A stretch of 64,000 nucleotides of DNA from Bin87 sp963663945 (GTDB taxonomy: Bacteria > Chloroflexota > Dehalococcoidia > Lucifugimonadales > UBA3495), in assembly GCA_963663945.1 (NCBI GenBank), contig OY760687.1, forward strand, positions 682,001-746,000, read 5' to 3'. The notes below the pieces were generated by a model. That model searched no databases. It saw only the letters and a program-made list of their open reading frames with translations, and was not told where the DNA came from. Each line of letters begins with the position of its first letter. Within the stretch, counting starts at the first letter, position 1. The position numbers and the translations under genes were made by a program. Of the stretch, positions 38,861 to 48,346 are shown one piece after another.

Positions 38861-38942
38861 CCGACCCGGGCGTGGTCTCCGCCGCCGCGTTGCCCGCTGT
38901 TCCCGAACTCTGGCAGGGAAAACACAGGATGAGAAGGAACTG

Positions 38943-40109
38943 ATGCTCAGGATGATTGCATGGACGGCGCCGGCCCTGATCGGCGCCCTGGTCCTGCTGG
39001 CGCTCTCGGTCGCGTTGGCCTGCGGCGGTGACCGGTCGCCAACTCTCACGCCCGTCGGCGCGGTCCCCGACATCCCTTCAGCAACGGCAGGGCAACAGGG
39101 CGCAAACGATCATGCCGGACCGGCTACGATGTCCGAACAGACCCAGGACCGCCTTGACCTGGTGCGGCGGCGTGGACGCCTGGTCTGCGCCAGCAGCGAC
39201 GCCATCCCCGGCTTCGGCTACCTGGCGGAGGGCAAGAACGCCGGCTTCGACGTCGACCTGTGCCGGGCCGTGGCGGCCGCAGCGCTCGGCGACCCCGACG
39301 CCGTCGAGTTTCGCGTCAGCATTCCCACCGGATTGGGCGCCGCCATCCGTTCCGGCGAAATCGACATGGTGGCGCGCATCCTGACGGCCACCACCACCCG
39401 CGACGCCCAGTGGGGCAACTTCGTCCACACCATGTACTACGACGGCCAGGGGTTCATCGTTCGGCGCAGCCTCGGGGTCGCGGCCGCCGGGGAGCTGGCC
39501 GGAGCCTCCGTCTGCGTCACCGAGAACACCACCACCGAGCTGAACCTGGCGGATTTTTCGAGGCTGCACCGCCTGAACCTACGCGCCGTCGTTTTTGCCA
39601 AAACCAGCGCCGCGGTGGACGCCTACCTCGATGGGCAATGCGACGCGTTCACCACCGACCATTCCGGCCTGCACGCCTACCTCAGCGTGTTCCCGGACCA
39701 GGCAGACCACGTGGTGCTGCCCAACGTCATCTCCGAGGAGCCGCTCACTCCCCTGGTGCCTCACGGCGACGACCGGTGGTACGACATCGTGAATACCGTC
39801 ATGGCCATCCTGATCTACGCGGAGGCCTACGGAGTGACGTCCGACAGCGTGCCCACTCGACCCAGCGGCGACGCCAGGGTGGATCGCCTGTTCGGGCTGG
39901 CCGGATCCTTCGGTCAGGAGGACCTTGGGCTTCCTCGTACCGTTGCCCAGGACGTGATTCAGGCCGTGGGCAACTACGGGGAGATCTACGACCGCCACCT
40001 GGCGCCGCTGGGCCTGGAGCGCCGGGGCAGCCGCAACGCGCTGTGGGCTGGCGCTCCCTGTTCGGACTGCCCTCGGGGCGGTCAGGTTTACGCCCCGCCG
40101 CTGCGCTGA
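38943..40109 (+). CDS. Amino-acid ABC transporter substrate-binding lipoprotein (family 3)
   Basis: A 388-residue protein with AapJ/GltI-like layout. The signal peptide ends in a lipobox (LALSVALAC), so it is probably anchored outside the membrane. After a linker the family-3 domain starts: DRLDLVRRRGRLVCASSDAI, PGFGYLAEGKNAGFDVDLCR, VARILTATTTRDAQWGNF, ASVCVTENTTTELNL, DGQCDAFTTDHSGL and ISEEPLTPLVPHGDDRW. A C-terminal helical region matches AapJ types. ATG 38943 has AAGGA four nt upstream. No permease or ATPase gene is in the window, so it must work with transporters encoded elsewhere. The decayed copy 1.3 kb upstream shows a former tandem duplication. Confidence 0.88.
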   Translation: MLRMIAWTAPALIGALVLLALSVALACGGDRSPTLTPVGAVPDIPSATAGQQGANDHAGPATMSEQTQDRLDLVRRRGRLVCASSDAIPGFGYLAEGKNAGFDVDLCRAVAAAALGDPDAVEFRVSIPTGLGAAIRSGEIDMVARILTATTTRDAQWGNFVHTMYYDGQGFIVRRSLGVAAAGELAGASVCVTENTTTELNLADFSRLHRLNLRAVVFAKTSAAVDAYLDGQCDAFTTDHSGLHAYLSVFPDQADHVVLPNVISEEPLTPLVPHGDDRWYDIVNTVMAILIYAEAYGVTSDSVPTRPSGDARVDRLFGLAGSFGQEDLGLPRTVAQDVIQAVGNYGEIYDRHLAPLGLERRGSRNALWAGAPCSDCPRGGQVYAPPLR

Positions 40110-40160
40110 CCTGTTCGGCGACCGGCAGGACGGGCGTTTTCACGATGCAAGGAGTTGACC

Positions 40161-40600
40161 ATGACCACGGTGGTGGACAAGCCAGGCATTCAATGACGCT
40201 ATCGCAACGCCGGAGGCTGGCAGTGTCCGCTGGACGCCCTCGAAGCCGAGGAGTGCTGCAAGTTCCACCTGCCCGCGTAGCGGGTGCAAGCCATGGAGAG
40301 GCAATCATTCAAGCCAGCCCACGGAGGCAAAAACACCCGATGACGAACCGCGTTCTCGCCGTCCACGCAACGCGCGCCTGCTGGCCCACGTCGCCGTGCT
40401 CGAACAGGCAGTGGCCCACCTGCTGCGGGTGAACCCGCCCCCTCCGGACCTCGCCGGAGCAGTGGATCAGGAACATCGAGACGCTGCTGGCAGGGCCGCT
40501 GTTCCGCAACTGGAGCGACGACACCAAAGAGCAGTTCCTCACCGACGCCCGCCTCGCGCTGACCGCTCTGCTCCGCCCGAGCCAGTCGGAAGACCGGTAG
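40161..40600 (+). pseudogene. Unknown small Cys/His protein, degraded by stops and frameshifts
   Basis: ATG 40161 behind AAGGAG starts MTTVVDKPGIQ; then TGA (40194), RYRNAGGWQCPLDALEAEE CCKFHLPA, TAG (40278), RVQAMERQSFKPAHGGKN, a frameshift near 40338 into PRNARLLAHVAVLEQAVAHL, and another near 40460 into WIRNIETLLAGPLFRNWSDD and DARLALTALLRP before the TAG at 40600. Joining these gives a plausible protein of about 145 residues with a possible Cys-Cys-Cys-His metal site. Family not recognised. Four separate lesions make function impossible in this form. Confidence 0.5.
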
Positions 40601-40812
40601 CCACACGGAAGCAACAGGGGAAAAGGAATGCGAAATGTCGTTGCGGGCGGAACCGCTCTGTCGCCTGCCGCCACGCTCGTCATCGCCCTGGCAGCGGCGG
40701 CAGCCCATGACCGGCGCAAACTCCGCTGGACCACTGGATGGGACACGTCGTCCGAACGGCCGGCGTCGACATCTCCACCGCCAACAGTTGCAAGCGGTGC
40801 GACACGCGGACA

Positions 40813-42020
40813 ATGGGCATGATGCCGTTCGGTACGCCGGCATCGCGCCTCGCGCTGTTGGCGGTCATCGTGGCGCTGGCGACAGCCCTGGCAGGGATCT
40901 CGTGCCTCGGTACACGGTCCGCCTCTGGGCCAATGGATCCGGGCGTCTCCGACGGCCAGGTCGTGTTCGGGCAGTCCGCGGTTCTCCGGGGCCCTAACCG
41001 GGATTTGGGCCGGCAGATGCGCCTGGGCATCCGGGCGGCGTTTTACGAGGTGAACCGGGCTGGCGGCATTCACGGCCGCCAGTTGCAACTGAGAACCATC
41101 GACGACTCTTACGAGACACACTCGGCGCTGCACACCAACCAATGGCTAATCGAGAAGGTACGGGTCTTCGCCCTCATCGGCGCAGTGGGCACGCCCACGT
41201 CCCGTGTCGCGGTCCCGCTGGCCCACGACGCCGGCGTTCCTTTCCTGGCTCCGCTCACGGGAGCGGAGTTCCTGCGCGACCCGGCGTTGGAGAATGTGAT
41301 CAATCTCCGCGCCTCGTACTACCAGGAAGCCGAGGAAATGGTCGCGCGGCTGACCGATGACCTGGGAATAACGCGTGTCGCGGTGCTGTATCAGAAGGGT
41401 CCCTGCGGCCAGGATGGCCTCGAGGGGGTGCGGCGGGCACTGGCGCGCCGGGGCTGGAGCCGGTGGGGTCCTGGCATTACGAACGCCGAGCGAAGCGCGC
41501 GTCGCCCGACATCGTCGCCGCCAACCCCGAAGCGGTCATCGTGATTGGCGATCATGAGCAGGTTGCCGCCATGGTGAAGTTGGCGCGCCGCGACATCGAT
41601 CCGATAGTCATGACCGCCTCCTTTGGTGGCGGCGAGGCGCTGGCTGAGAAACTCGGCGAGGACGGAGTTGGCGTTTACGTTACCCAGGTGCTGCCATTTC
41701 CGGCAAACGCCAGCGTCCCGGTGGTTGCCAGCTATCAGGCTGCTCTCGCCAGTATCGCCCCAAAAGCGAACCCCGGTTTTATTTCACTGGAAGGGTATCT
41801 GGCCGGTCGCCTTGCGATCATCGGCCTTGAAGCCTGTGGTCGCGACCTCAGCCGCCGATGCTTCATCGACGCCCTGCGCGCCTCGGAGACCATCAACCTG
41901 GACGGATTCCAGCTCGAGTACGGCTCCGACGACAACCAGGGTTCGGACGCCGTGTTCCTGACCGTAATCGGCAGGGACGAGGAGTACCGCAAAGTTGAAA
42001 CACTTGCCGGCTCGCATTGA
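40813..42020 (+). pseudogene. Branched-chain amino-acid-type binding protein, single frameshift
   Basis: Paralogue of the intact gene at 59571. After a signal peptide (LALLAVIVALATALAG) come GQVVFGQSAVLRGPNRDLGR, MRLGIRAAFYEVNRAGGIHG, FALIGAVGTPTSRVAVPLAH and PFLAPLTGAEFLRD, all matching. Near 41452 one G is missing in a G-run after ALARRG; the reading frame then moves to the one encoding EPVGSWHYERRAKRAS, AANPEAVIVIGDHEQV and SLEGYLAGRLAIIGLEACGR up to 42020. One base restores the whole 400-residue protein, so this may be a recent lesion or a sequencing error. Confidence 0.85.
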
Positions 42021-42188
42021 CCAGCGCAAGCAGGCCGCGCCGCCGGCATATTTCCGCGACATTTCGGCATTATCGTCAGAAACACCCGAAGACACTTTGG
42101 GCGGGAAGGCAAAAGGATGATGATCACCAGGCCGATGACTACGGCCGTCGCGGTGGCCTGACCGGAATCCATCCCGACGCGGGTGTCG

Positions 42189-42494
42189 ATGGGATTTGCC
42201 AACAATGTGCCGGAGGTGACCACCTTGACGACCACGACTCAATCGCCAATCAAACCCGTAACCGCCCGCCGGGTGCGACGCCAAACCATCGGAGGGTTGC
42301 CACCCCGCACGGAACGCCTCGACTTCACGACGCCGTGCCGGAAGTGCGGCAACGGGCCGACCTGCATGGTGAAACTGGGGCCGGTGGTCATTGAGCGGAC
42401 TTGCCACACCTGCGGGGACATCGAGTTCCCGGACGCGGCAGCCGTCGCCTACCACCAAGCGCCAGGCCTTCCGCCCGCGGCACACGCCGCGTAA
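42189..42494 (+). CDS. Small zinc-ribbon-like hypothetical protein
   Basis: About 101 residues with two CxxC pairs (PCRKCGNGP and TCHTCGDIEFPD) spaced like a zinc ribbon; the first half is Thr/Arg-rich and probably disordered. ATG 42189 or GTG 42183 are possible starts and neither has a clear Shine-Dalgarno. It stands alone between the broken binding-protein gene and the convergent membrane protein. Function unknown. Confidence 0.5.
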   Translation: MGFANNVPEVTTLTTTTQSPIKPVTARRVRRQTIGGLPPRTERLDFTTPCRKCGNGPTCMVKLGPVVIERTCHTCGDIEFPDAAAVAYHQAPGLPPAAHAA

Positions 42495-42681
42495 ACAATC
42501 GCAACCAAGTAGGCGGCATCGACTACCTTGACGGAGGAGATTTCGCTACTCCGATTCTGGGGCAGCTGGAGCGTAGACCGATCAACCAACTGACGATTTT
42601 CGTAATTCGATTTGCCCTCAAATAATCGAACGGTGTGTGTCATGCCGCGTCAGTTGGGCGCACGGGAGCCTTCGATTCCAC

Positions 42682-43461
42682 TCAGTTCAGGTCATGCTGG
42701 ACGACCGACAGCGATATGGCGAGGCTATCCGTGATGTCCGGTCTGGTGGCCTCGGCGGCGCCGCGCTCGGCTGCCTCCTCCAGTGAGGATAGTTTTTCAC
42801 CGGAGGGCGGAGTTGCCATCTGGACGGTCACGACGATTTCAATGGCGTCGCTGTCGTAATAGGTCACGCCGTCCTGTACACCGTCCTCCGCCATCACCGC
42901 GAAATGCGCTCCGACTACCGCTTCATCCGCCTCCCGCCTGGTGAACCCCGGGTCTTTGCCTACTTGCAGGCTGACCTCAACGTGAGGGTTTTCGGACTTG
43001 AATTTGTCGATGGCCTCCCGGGCATCGGCGGAGATGGAACCCGAAAACTTAATCCAGGCCGATGACCCGCTATTCATGGCGGCATCAACGACGCTGTCGG
43101 GTTCGTCGTCCTCGATGGCCGTTACCATACTTGAGAAGTCACCGCGCCAAGCATGACGCGCGATGGACTCATCGAGAGTGATGCCATCCTGGACCGCGAT
43201 GTGTTGCAGGTCGTTCAATTCAGCGGGGCTGTTGATGCTGGGGTGTTGGCGCATCAGCGCAGCCGCTTCCTGGGGTGTCAACGTCGCCATGTCGCGGTGG
43301 CTTGCCGCCGTTCTGCCGTTGCTGCTGGGGGCGGCCGCCATCGTCACGATTATGACCACGGCCGCGACCACGCCCAGGACGCCGCCGCCGTAGGCGAGCC
43401 ACATGTACCAACGGGTCCAACGATTTTTTGGTGAGCCGCGTCGCTCATTCTCGGTCATCAT
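42682..43461 (-). CDS. Membrane-anchored hypothetical protein
   Basis: A 259-residue protein: short cytoplasmic N-terminus, one membrane segment (WYMWLAYGGGVLGVVAAVVI, about residues 18-40) and an extracytoplasmic domain of about 210 residues rich in Asp, Glu and Ala (SADAREAIDKFKSENPHVEV, GFTRREADEAVVGAHFAV). ATG 43461 is fixed by AGGAGG seven nt upstream; the frame extends further 5' without support. I do not recognise the domain. It is a monocistronic gene between decayed sequences and appears intact. Confidence 0.7.
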   Translation of the reverse strand: MMTENERRGSPKNRWTRWYMWLAYGGGVLGVVAAVVIIVTMAAAPSSNGRTAASHRDMATLTPQEAAALMRQHPSINSPAELNDLQHIAVQDGITLDESIARHAWRGDFSSMVTAIEDDEPDSVVDAAMNSGSSAWIKFSGSISADAREAIDKFKSENPHVEVSLQVGKDPGFTRREADEAVVGAHFAVMAEDGVQDGVTYYDSDAIEIVVTVQMATPPSGEKLSSLEEAAERGAAEATRPDITDSLAISLSVVQHDLN

Positions 43462-43878
43462 CGGGGAACCTCCTACGGGTTCGGGATCAGGCGTTGCCTG
43501 AAAACCCGACAATACCCGGAAATTGCAGGCGTTTGGGCCGATTACGGATACCGACAGTACATTAGTCAATGCCCGCCGCGTCAGCCCCGGAATCGGAGTG
43601 GCCACACTTCCTCACCTTGGCGGCAATCGACCACGTTGGCGGGCAAACCCGACGTTGTGGATGACGACGGCAATGGCCAATCACGAATCCAACGTCGCTA
43701 CCGCGATGGCGAGAACCGTCAGTGTGCGCCGAATGCCCCCCGAGAACGAGTTTTGCCGCGAGTTCAGCCTGCCGCCTGACAGCGGCAACCCTGTAGTTGG
43801 CGGCCACACCACTGTCTGACGCCGTGTTTCCTTCCGTGGATAGTTGGCAGGCAGGTTCCTCGATGGAGTCCTGAGACG
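43462..43878. other. Intergenic region upstream of membrane protein
   Basis: About 415 bp. It holds the strong Shine-Dalgarno of the membrane-protein gene and presumably its promoter. A minus-strand string RRTLTVLAIAVATLD near 43700 looks like a lost membrane segment, but no intact frame surrounds it. Confidence 0.3.
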
Positions 43879-44712
43879 TCACCGGCGATTGCCCCGCAGG
43901 CAGTGGAGCGCCACCGACCCGCCGCCGGGGTTGCGCCACACGGTGTCCGCGCCAGCGAGGGGCCCCGCAAGCGCCCGCTCCAGGGTCGTGGTAAGTATGG
44001 GAAGATCACCGGCCAACGCCAGGAAGTTCTCCTCGGTGGTCTCGGCATCGCACACCACCAGCATCGGCAACGCACGGCCAATGTGCGCCATCCGGCGGTA
44101 GGGCCCCAGCTTGCGCTCGGACCTCCCGACTTCAGTCGACCGTTCGTATTCGAGGAAATGGTACCCGCTGCCGTAGGGCCCCGCCACCACGGGCACCAGC
44201 AGGTCCGGCCGCACCTGGGTAACGTCGGGCACGTTCACCTCGCCTCGCCAGCCGGCGGCCACCGCCACGCCCTCTTGGGCAAAGCGCGCCACCAGCCGGT
44301 TCAATCCGTCGTTGTGGCCCAGCTCGTGATCCCGATACCAATGCTCCAGGTAGGCTCCGTGGCGGCGGCGAATAACTGCCGCCGACACCCGGCTCAGGGT
44401 GGCGGCCCGCCTCATGCCCTGCCCAGCCAGATAGTACCGTCCATCGAACTCCGCCACCAGGCCGGTAGAGACGCAGTCATCCAGTATTCGAGAGACCTGG
44501 GCCGATGAGCCTCCCGCGATGCGCCGGACCTGCCATGCCCGCATGGCGGGAAACTCGGCGACGGTCATGAACGCCCGATAGGCCAGGGGAGCGTCCAGCA
44601 CGGCCAGGTCGGGTTTGCGGCCCAGCCAGCGGTCGATGTTCTCGGGCCGGCCCAGGGCAGGATGACCGGCCGGATCCGCCACCAGGTCCCGAGAGACCCT
44701 CAGCTCCACCAT
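43879..44712 (-). CDS. Replication-relaxation-type protein, C-terminal half (split form)
   Basis: A 277-residue protein made of a winged helix (PAMRAWQVRRIAGGSSAQVS, LDDCVSTGLVAEFDGRYYLA) and the nuclease-fold-like block: HNDGLNRLVARFAQEGV, VTQVRPDLLVPVVAG, YHFLEYERSTEV and KLGPYRRMAHIG. These correspond to residues 290-470 of the fused 528-residue protein at 13244. The start ATG lies inside the end of the upstream gene (13-nt overlap), so the halves are translated together. It is the only intact version of the split arrangement. Likely forms a two-chain equivalent of the fused protein; DNA binding is expected, nuclease activity is conjecture. Confidence 0.65.
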   Translation of the reverse strand: MVELRVSRDLVADPAGHPALGRPENIDRWLGRKPDLAVLDAPLAYRAFMTVAEFPAMRAWQVRRIAGGSSAQVSRILDDCVSTGLVAEFDGRYYLAGQGMRRAATLSRVSAAVIRRRHGAYLEHWYRDHELGHNDGLNRLVARFAQEGVAVAAGWRGEVNVPDVTQVRPDLLVPVVAGPYGSGYHFLEYERSTEVGRSERKLGPYRRMAHIGRALPMLVVCDAETTEENFLALAGDLPILTTTLERALAGPLAGADTVWRNPGGGSVALHCLRGNRR

Positions 44713-45656
44713 GGGTTGCCTCCGTAGCCAGCGTCGGCGGTCCAGATCAGGGTGGGAGTGGAGCCGGTCAGGGTCTGCCGCGCTAACTCTGCCGCCCAGG
44801 GATCGGCAGCCACCACCACCCGCGCCGAGGGTTGCACCTCCTGTTCCGGATCTTCGTAGAACACCCGGTTGGCGATGCGCAGGTAGCGGTCCTCGTCGTG
44901 AACGTAGGCGTCCACGCCCCACAGCTGGTGCTGTTCCTTGCGCCGCAGTGTGCGCTCGGTGGCATGGAGACCCGCATAGATGAAAGGTGTCCACACCTCG
45001 GGACCGTAGCGGGCCACGGCGTGGTAGAAGCCACCGTGGCGCAGCAGACGAAAGTCGGTCATGCGGAGGTCGTGTCTGGCGGAGGAGTCCTCCGCCGGCC
45101 AGCGCAGGTAACCCGAGGTGAGCAGCTCCGGCGCCAGGCGGTACATCGTTTCGAGCATGGCCAGCCGGCGCAGGGACATTTCAATTCCCCGGCTGGTGGC
45201 CGTCCACGGCGGATGCTCGTGGTAAGGCTCCGATCCGGCTTCGTCCTCAACCGGCGGCGGCGCAGCAAAGGGCGAAGACGCCAGGTGCTCCAGGTGGGGC
45301 TGGTGCTCGTGGTCCTGCGCAAACCGCCGGTCGAAGTCGGCCGGCGGCGGGACAGAGTAGCCGAAAGGCAGCGCGGCCCGCGCCGCTTCCCGTGGCGCGG
45401 GATGCTCGTGGTCGTTGGCGTAGAGCAACTCCACCGCCCGCCGGGTCAGAAACCACCGCTCCTGCCGCCGCTCCGTCATTCCACGCCGCACCGACCACAC
45501 CCAGCCGCCGCGACGCAGCCCGTTCAGCATCCGGCGAATGTTCCGCTCTCCTGCACCGAGAACGGGCGCCAGGTTCGAAACGCTCGCCAGGGGCATCAAC
45601 GCCGTTATCCGGAGCAGACGCCTCTGTGCATCACTCATCGTTGATCTCGGCGCCAT
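44700..45656 (-). CDS. Replication-relaxation-type protein, N-terminal half (split form)
   Basis: A 318-residue protein with an N-terminal winged helix (GERNIRRMLNGLRRGG, RRGMTERRQERWFLTRRAVE), a variable linker, and a central domain (EMSLRRLAMLETMYRLAPEL, VARYGPEVWTPFIYAGLHAT, QHQLWGVDAYVHDEDRYLRI). ATG 45656 is supported by reconstruction: removing the IS21 copy and one GCACC puts AGGGAGG seven nt before it. In the present DNA only nine native bases precede the ATG before the IS, so native ribosome site and promoter are displaced. The partner gene overlaps its end by 13 nt. A decayed duplicate of the pair is at 17721-19360. Confidence 0.68.
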   Translation of the reverse strand: MAPRSTMSDAQRRLLRITALMPLASVSNLAPVLGAGERNIRRMLNGLRRGGWVWSVRRGMTERRQERWFLTRRAVELLYANDHEHPAPREAARAALPFGYSVPPPADFDRRFAQDHEHQPHLEHLASSPFAAPPPVEDEAGSEPYHEHPPWTATSRGIEMSLRRLAMLETMYRLAPELLTSGYLRWPAEDSSARHDLRMTDFRLLRHGGFYHAVARYGPEVWTPFIYAGLHATERTLRRKEQHQLWGVDAYVHDEDRYLRIANRVFYEDPEQEVQPSARVVVAADPWAAELARQTLTGSTPTLIWTADAGYGGNPWWS

Positions 45657-45660
45657 ATCG

Positions 45661-45665
45661 GCACC
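45661..45665 (+). repeat. Target-site duplication GCACC, left of IS21 copy 2
   Basis: GCACC at 45661-45665 recurs at 48101-48105 after the terminal CA, confirming element ends. Confidence 0.9.
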
Positions 45666-45751
45666 TGATAGACGACAATAAGGAATGCCTCTTGCGCCGA
45701 CTATTCTTGCCGGTTGGGATGGTGTAAATCGTCCGGCACGGAGGTGCCGGA

Positions 45752-47254
45752 TTGATCAAGGACCGACAAGTCAGACTTTTGAGGCAAAAACGTATGGAAG
45801 GCAAGACACAGGAGACGGCGGCCGCCATGTCTGGGATGAGCGTGCGGTCGGCGCGCAAATGGCAGAGTGGCCCGTTGCCGTCGGAGACCAAACCGGAGCG
45901 CTGGTGGCGCACTCGGTCCGACCCCTTCGACGGGGTGTGGGAAGAGGAGATTGAGCCCCTGCTGCGGGACGACCCCAAGGGCAAGCTGAAGGCAACGACG
46001 ATTATCGAATGGCTGGAGGAGCAGCATCCTGGCCAGTTCAGCGCCTCCCAGCTGCGCACCCTGCAACGACGATTACAGGACTGGCGGGCGCTGAATGGCC
46101 CGGATCAGGAGGTTTACTTCCCCCAGGAGCATCCGCCGGGTCGGGAGGCCCAGTTTGATTTCACCCACTGCAGCGCCCTGGGGGTGACCGTCGCCGGTGA
46201 GCCCTACCCCCACCTGCTGTTTCAGCTGATCCTCAGCCACTCGGGCTGGCGCTACGCGGAGGTCGCCGCCGGCGAGACCTTCCTGGCCCTCAAGCAGGGA
46301 TTACAGAATGCGCTCTGGGCCCTGGGCGGCGTACCGGAGGTGGTGCGTTCCGACAATACCTCTGCTGCCACCCACGAGATGAAACGCAGCCGAGGCCGGG
46401 CGCTAAACGACAATTACGCCGCCCTGCTGGACCACTACGGTGTCCGATCCACCCGCATCAATCCTGGCAAGAGCCACGAAAACGGCGTTGCCGAGCACGC
46501 TCACTACCGTTTGAAGGATGCCGTGGACCAGGCTTTGATCATGCGCGGCAGCCGCGATTTCCACACCGCCGACGACTACGCCGGTTTCGTACGGGAGATG
46601 GTGGAGAAGCGAAACCGCCTGGTGCGGGGGAAGCTGGAGCAGGAAATGGCTTGCCTAAGACCCCTGCCGCCAGCCCCCATGCCGGAATACGCCAACTACC
46701 AGTCCAAGGTGCGCCGGTGGAGTACGATCCAGGTGGCGGGACGCAGCTACAGCGTCCCGTCCCGGCTCATTGGCAAGGTGGTACAGATCCGCCTCTATTC
46801 CGAGCACGTGGAAGTGTACTACAAGGGCCACTTTGTGGAACGCATGGCGCGCGTGCACGGTGATGGGGAAGTAAACGTCAATTACCGCCACGTGATCAAT
46901 TCCCTGGTGCGCAAGCCCGGAGCATTCGCCCGGTACCGCTTCAGGGAGCAGCTCTTTCCCACCCTGCACTTCCGGCTGGCCTACGATGCGCTCAGGCAGT
47001 GGCGCGGTGAGCGCGCCGACGTGGAGTACGTGCGCATCCTGCACCTGGCGGCCACCACCATGGAGGTCATGGTGGACAGCGCCCTGTCGCTGCTGCTGGA
47101 GACCGGTCAGCCCTTCGACTACGCCGAGGTGCGGGAACTGGCCGAGCCCAGGGTGCCCCAGGCTCCGGTGCTGGTCCTCTCTGGGAAGCCGGACCTGAAG
47201 ATCTACGACGGTCTGCTCACGAGCAGTACGGCCATGGTGGGGGTGTGCGCATGA
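45752..47254 (+). CDS. istA: IS21 transposase IstA, copy 2
   Basis: 500 residues, identical by eye to the product at 23295 (same HTH, same FDF...SDN...HENGVAE catalytic triad). It starts at TTG 45752 and is intact, so the element should be active. Confidence 0.95.
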   Translation: MIKDRQVRLLRQKRMEGKTQETAAAMSGMSVRSARKWQSGPLPSETKPERWWRTRSDPFDGVWEEEIEPLLRDDPKGKLKATTIIEWLEEQHPGQFSASQLRTLQRRLQDWRALNGPDQEVYFPQEHPPGREAQFDFTHCSALGVTVAGEPYPHLLFQLILSHSGWRYAEVAAGETFLALKQGLQNALWALGGVPEVVRSDNTSAATHEMKRSRGRALNDNYAALLDHYGVRSTRINPGKSHENGVAEHAHYRLKDAVDQALIMRGSRDFHTADDYAGFVREMVEKRNRLVRGKLEQEMACLRPLPPAPMPEYANYQSKVRRWSTIQVAGRSYSVPSRLIGKVVQIRLYSEHVEVYYKGHFVERMARVHGDGEVNVNYRHVINSLVRKPGAFARYRFREQLFPTLHFRLAYDALRQWRGERADVEYVRILHLAATTMEVMVDSALSLLLETGQPFDYAEVRELAEPRVPQAPVLVLSGKPDLKIYDGLLTSSTAMVGVCA

Positions 47255-48063
47255 TGGACACCGACACCAGCGTGATCCCGGAGCGCATCGGTCAGCTCTG
47301 CCGCGAATTCAAGCTGCCCACCATGGGCGCTCAGTCGGTGGCCCGTTTCACCGAGGCTGGCCACGGCGAGGCCCTGTCCACCTTCCTGGAGGTGCTGGAG
47401 CAGGAAGCCGAGGATCGCCGCCACCGGCGCATCAACCGGCTGCGTCAGGCGTCCCGGCTCCCCTCGGGCAAGACCTGGGAGACCTTCGAGCATCACCGGA
47501 TGCCCCTCGCTCTACGGCAGCAGATGGACCAACTGGCCCAGGGCAGCTTCGTGGATCACGGCGTCAACGTGCTGGCCTTCGGGCTCCCCGGCACCGGCAA
47601 GACCCACGCGCTCTGCGCTCTGGGACACCGCCTGGTGGAGGCCGGCCACTCCGTCCTCTTCGCACCGGCCTACCGTCTGGTGCAGGATCTGCTGGCCGCC
47701 AAGCGTGACTTCGACCTGCCCCGACAACTGCGCAAGCTGGACAACTTCGACTTCCTCCTCCTGGACGATCTCGGCTACCTGCCCCAGGGTACTGAGGAGT
47801 CCGAGGTCCTCTTCACCCTCATCGCAGAACGCTACGAACGCCGGTCGTTGGGCATCACGTCCAACCTGGTCTTCTCGGAGTGGGAGCGCATCTTTGCCAA
47901 TCCCATGGCCACCGCCGCAGCGATTGACCGGGTGGTTCACCACTCCGTCATCCTGGAATTCGACGTCCCCAGCTACCGGACTGACGCAGCACAGCAACGC
48001 GGCGAGACTGCCGCGGCCGACGCCAACGCTGCGCCTGCCAAGGAGGTGAACCGGCAAAACTAA
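47245..48063 (+). CDS. istB: IS21 helper ATPase IstB, copy 2
   Basis: 272 residues, identical by eye to the copy at 24788, with intact Walker A (GLPGTGKTHAL) and Walker B (FLLLDDLGY). It overlaps istA by 10 bp. Confidence 0.95.
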   Translation: MRMMDTDTSVIPERIGQLCREFKLPTMGAQSVARFTEAGHGEALSTFLEVLEQEAEDRRHRRINRLRQASRLPSGKTWETFEHHRMPLALRQQMDQLAQGSFVDHGVNVLAFGLPGTGKTHALCALGHRLVEAGHSVLFAPAYRLVQDLLAAKRDFDLPRQLRKLDNFDFLLLDDLGYLPQGTEESEVLFTLIAERYERRSLGITSNLVFSEWERIFANPMATAAAIDRVVHHSVILEFDVPSYRTDAAQQRGETAAADANAAPAKEVNRQN

Positions 48064-48100
48064 TCGACGATAAATCGGCAAGAATGGTTGACGCGGGACA

Positions 48101-48105
48101 GCACC
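48101..48105 (+). repeat. Target-site duplication GCACC, right of IS21 copy 2
   Basis: Right-hand copy of the duplication. On the minus strand the adjacent bases 48106-48110 complete AGGGAGG, the displaced ribosome site of the operon to the left. Confidence 0.9.
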
Positions 48106-48346
48106 TCCCTGGCCTATGCGGCCAAACCGTGCTTGGTTTCCTTTCCGCTTATGGCGCGGCATGGGATTTCCGGTGGGTCACCCGCTTTTCCCGTCCTGAC
48201 GCCGCCGCTGGCCGATTATGAAGCCGTGGATCTGTCGGCGGGGGCCTTGAGAAGGTTAGGTAACCCTGGCCACTGCGGAGACCGTTATCTCGGCCATGCC
48301 GCGGTGCCGTCACCCTTTTTACGACTCCTCCTGCCAGCTAGATTGA

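Larger units (their letters stand above)
45666..48100 (+). mobile_element. IS21-family insertion sequence, copy 2
   Basis: Same length (2435 bp), termini and encoded proteins as the copy at 23209-25643, and the same orientation. It sits between the Shine-Dalgarno and the start codon of the leftward split replication-relaxation operon. Two direct copies 22.5 kb apart could act as a composite unit or recombine to delete the interval. Confidence 0.95.
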
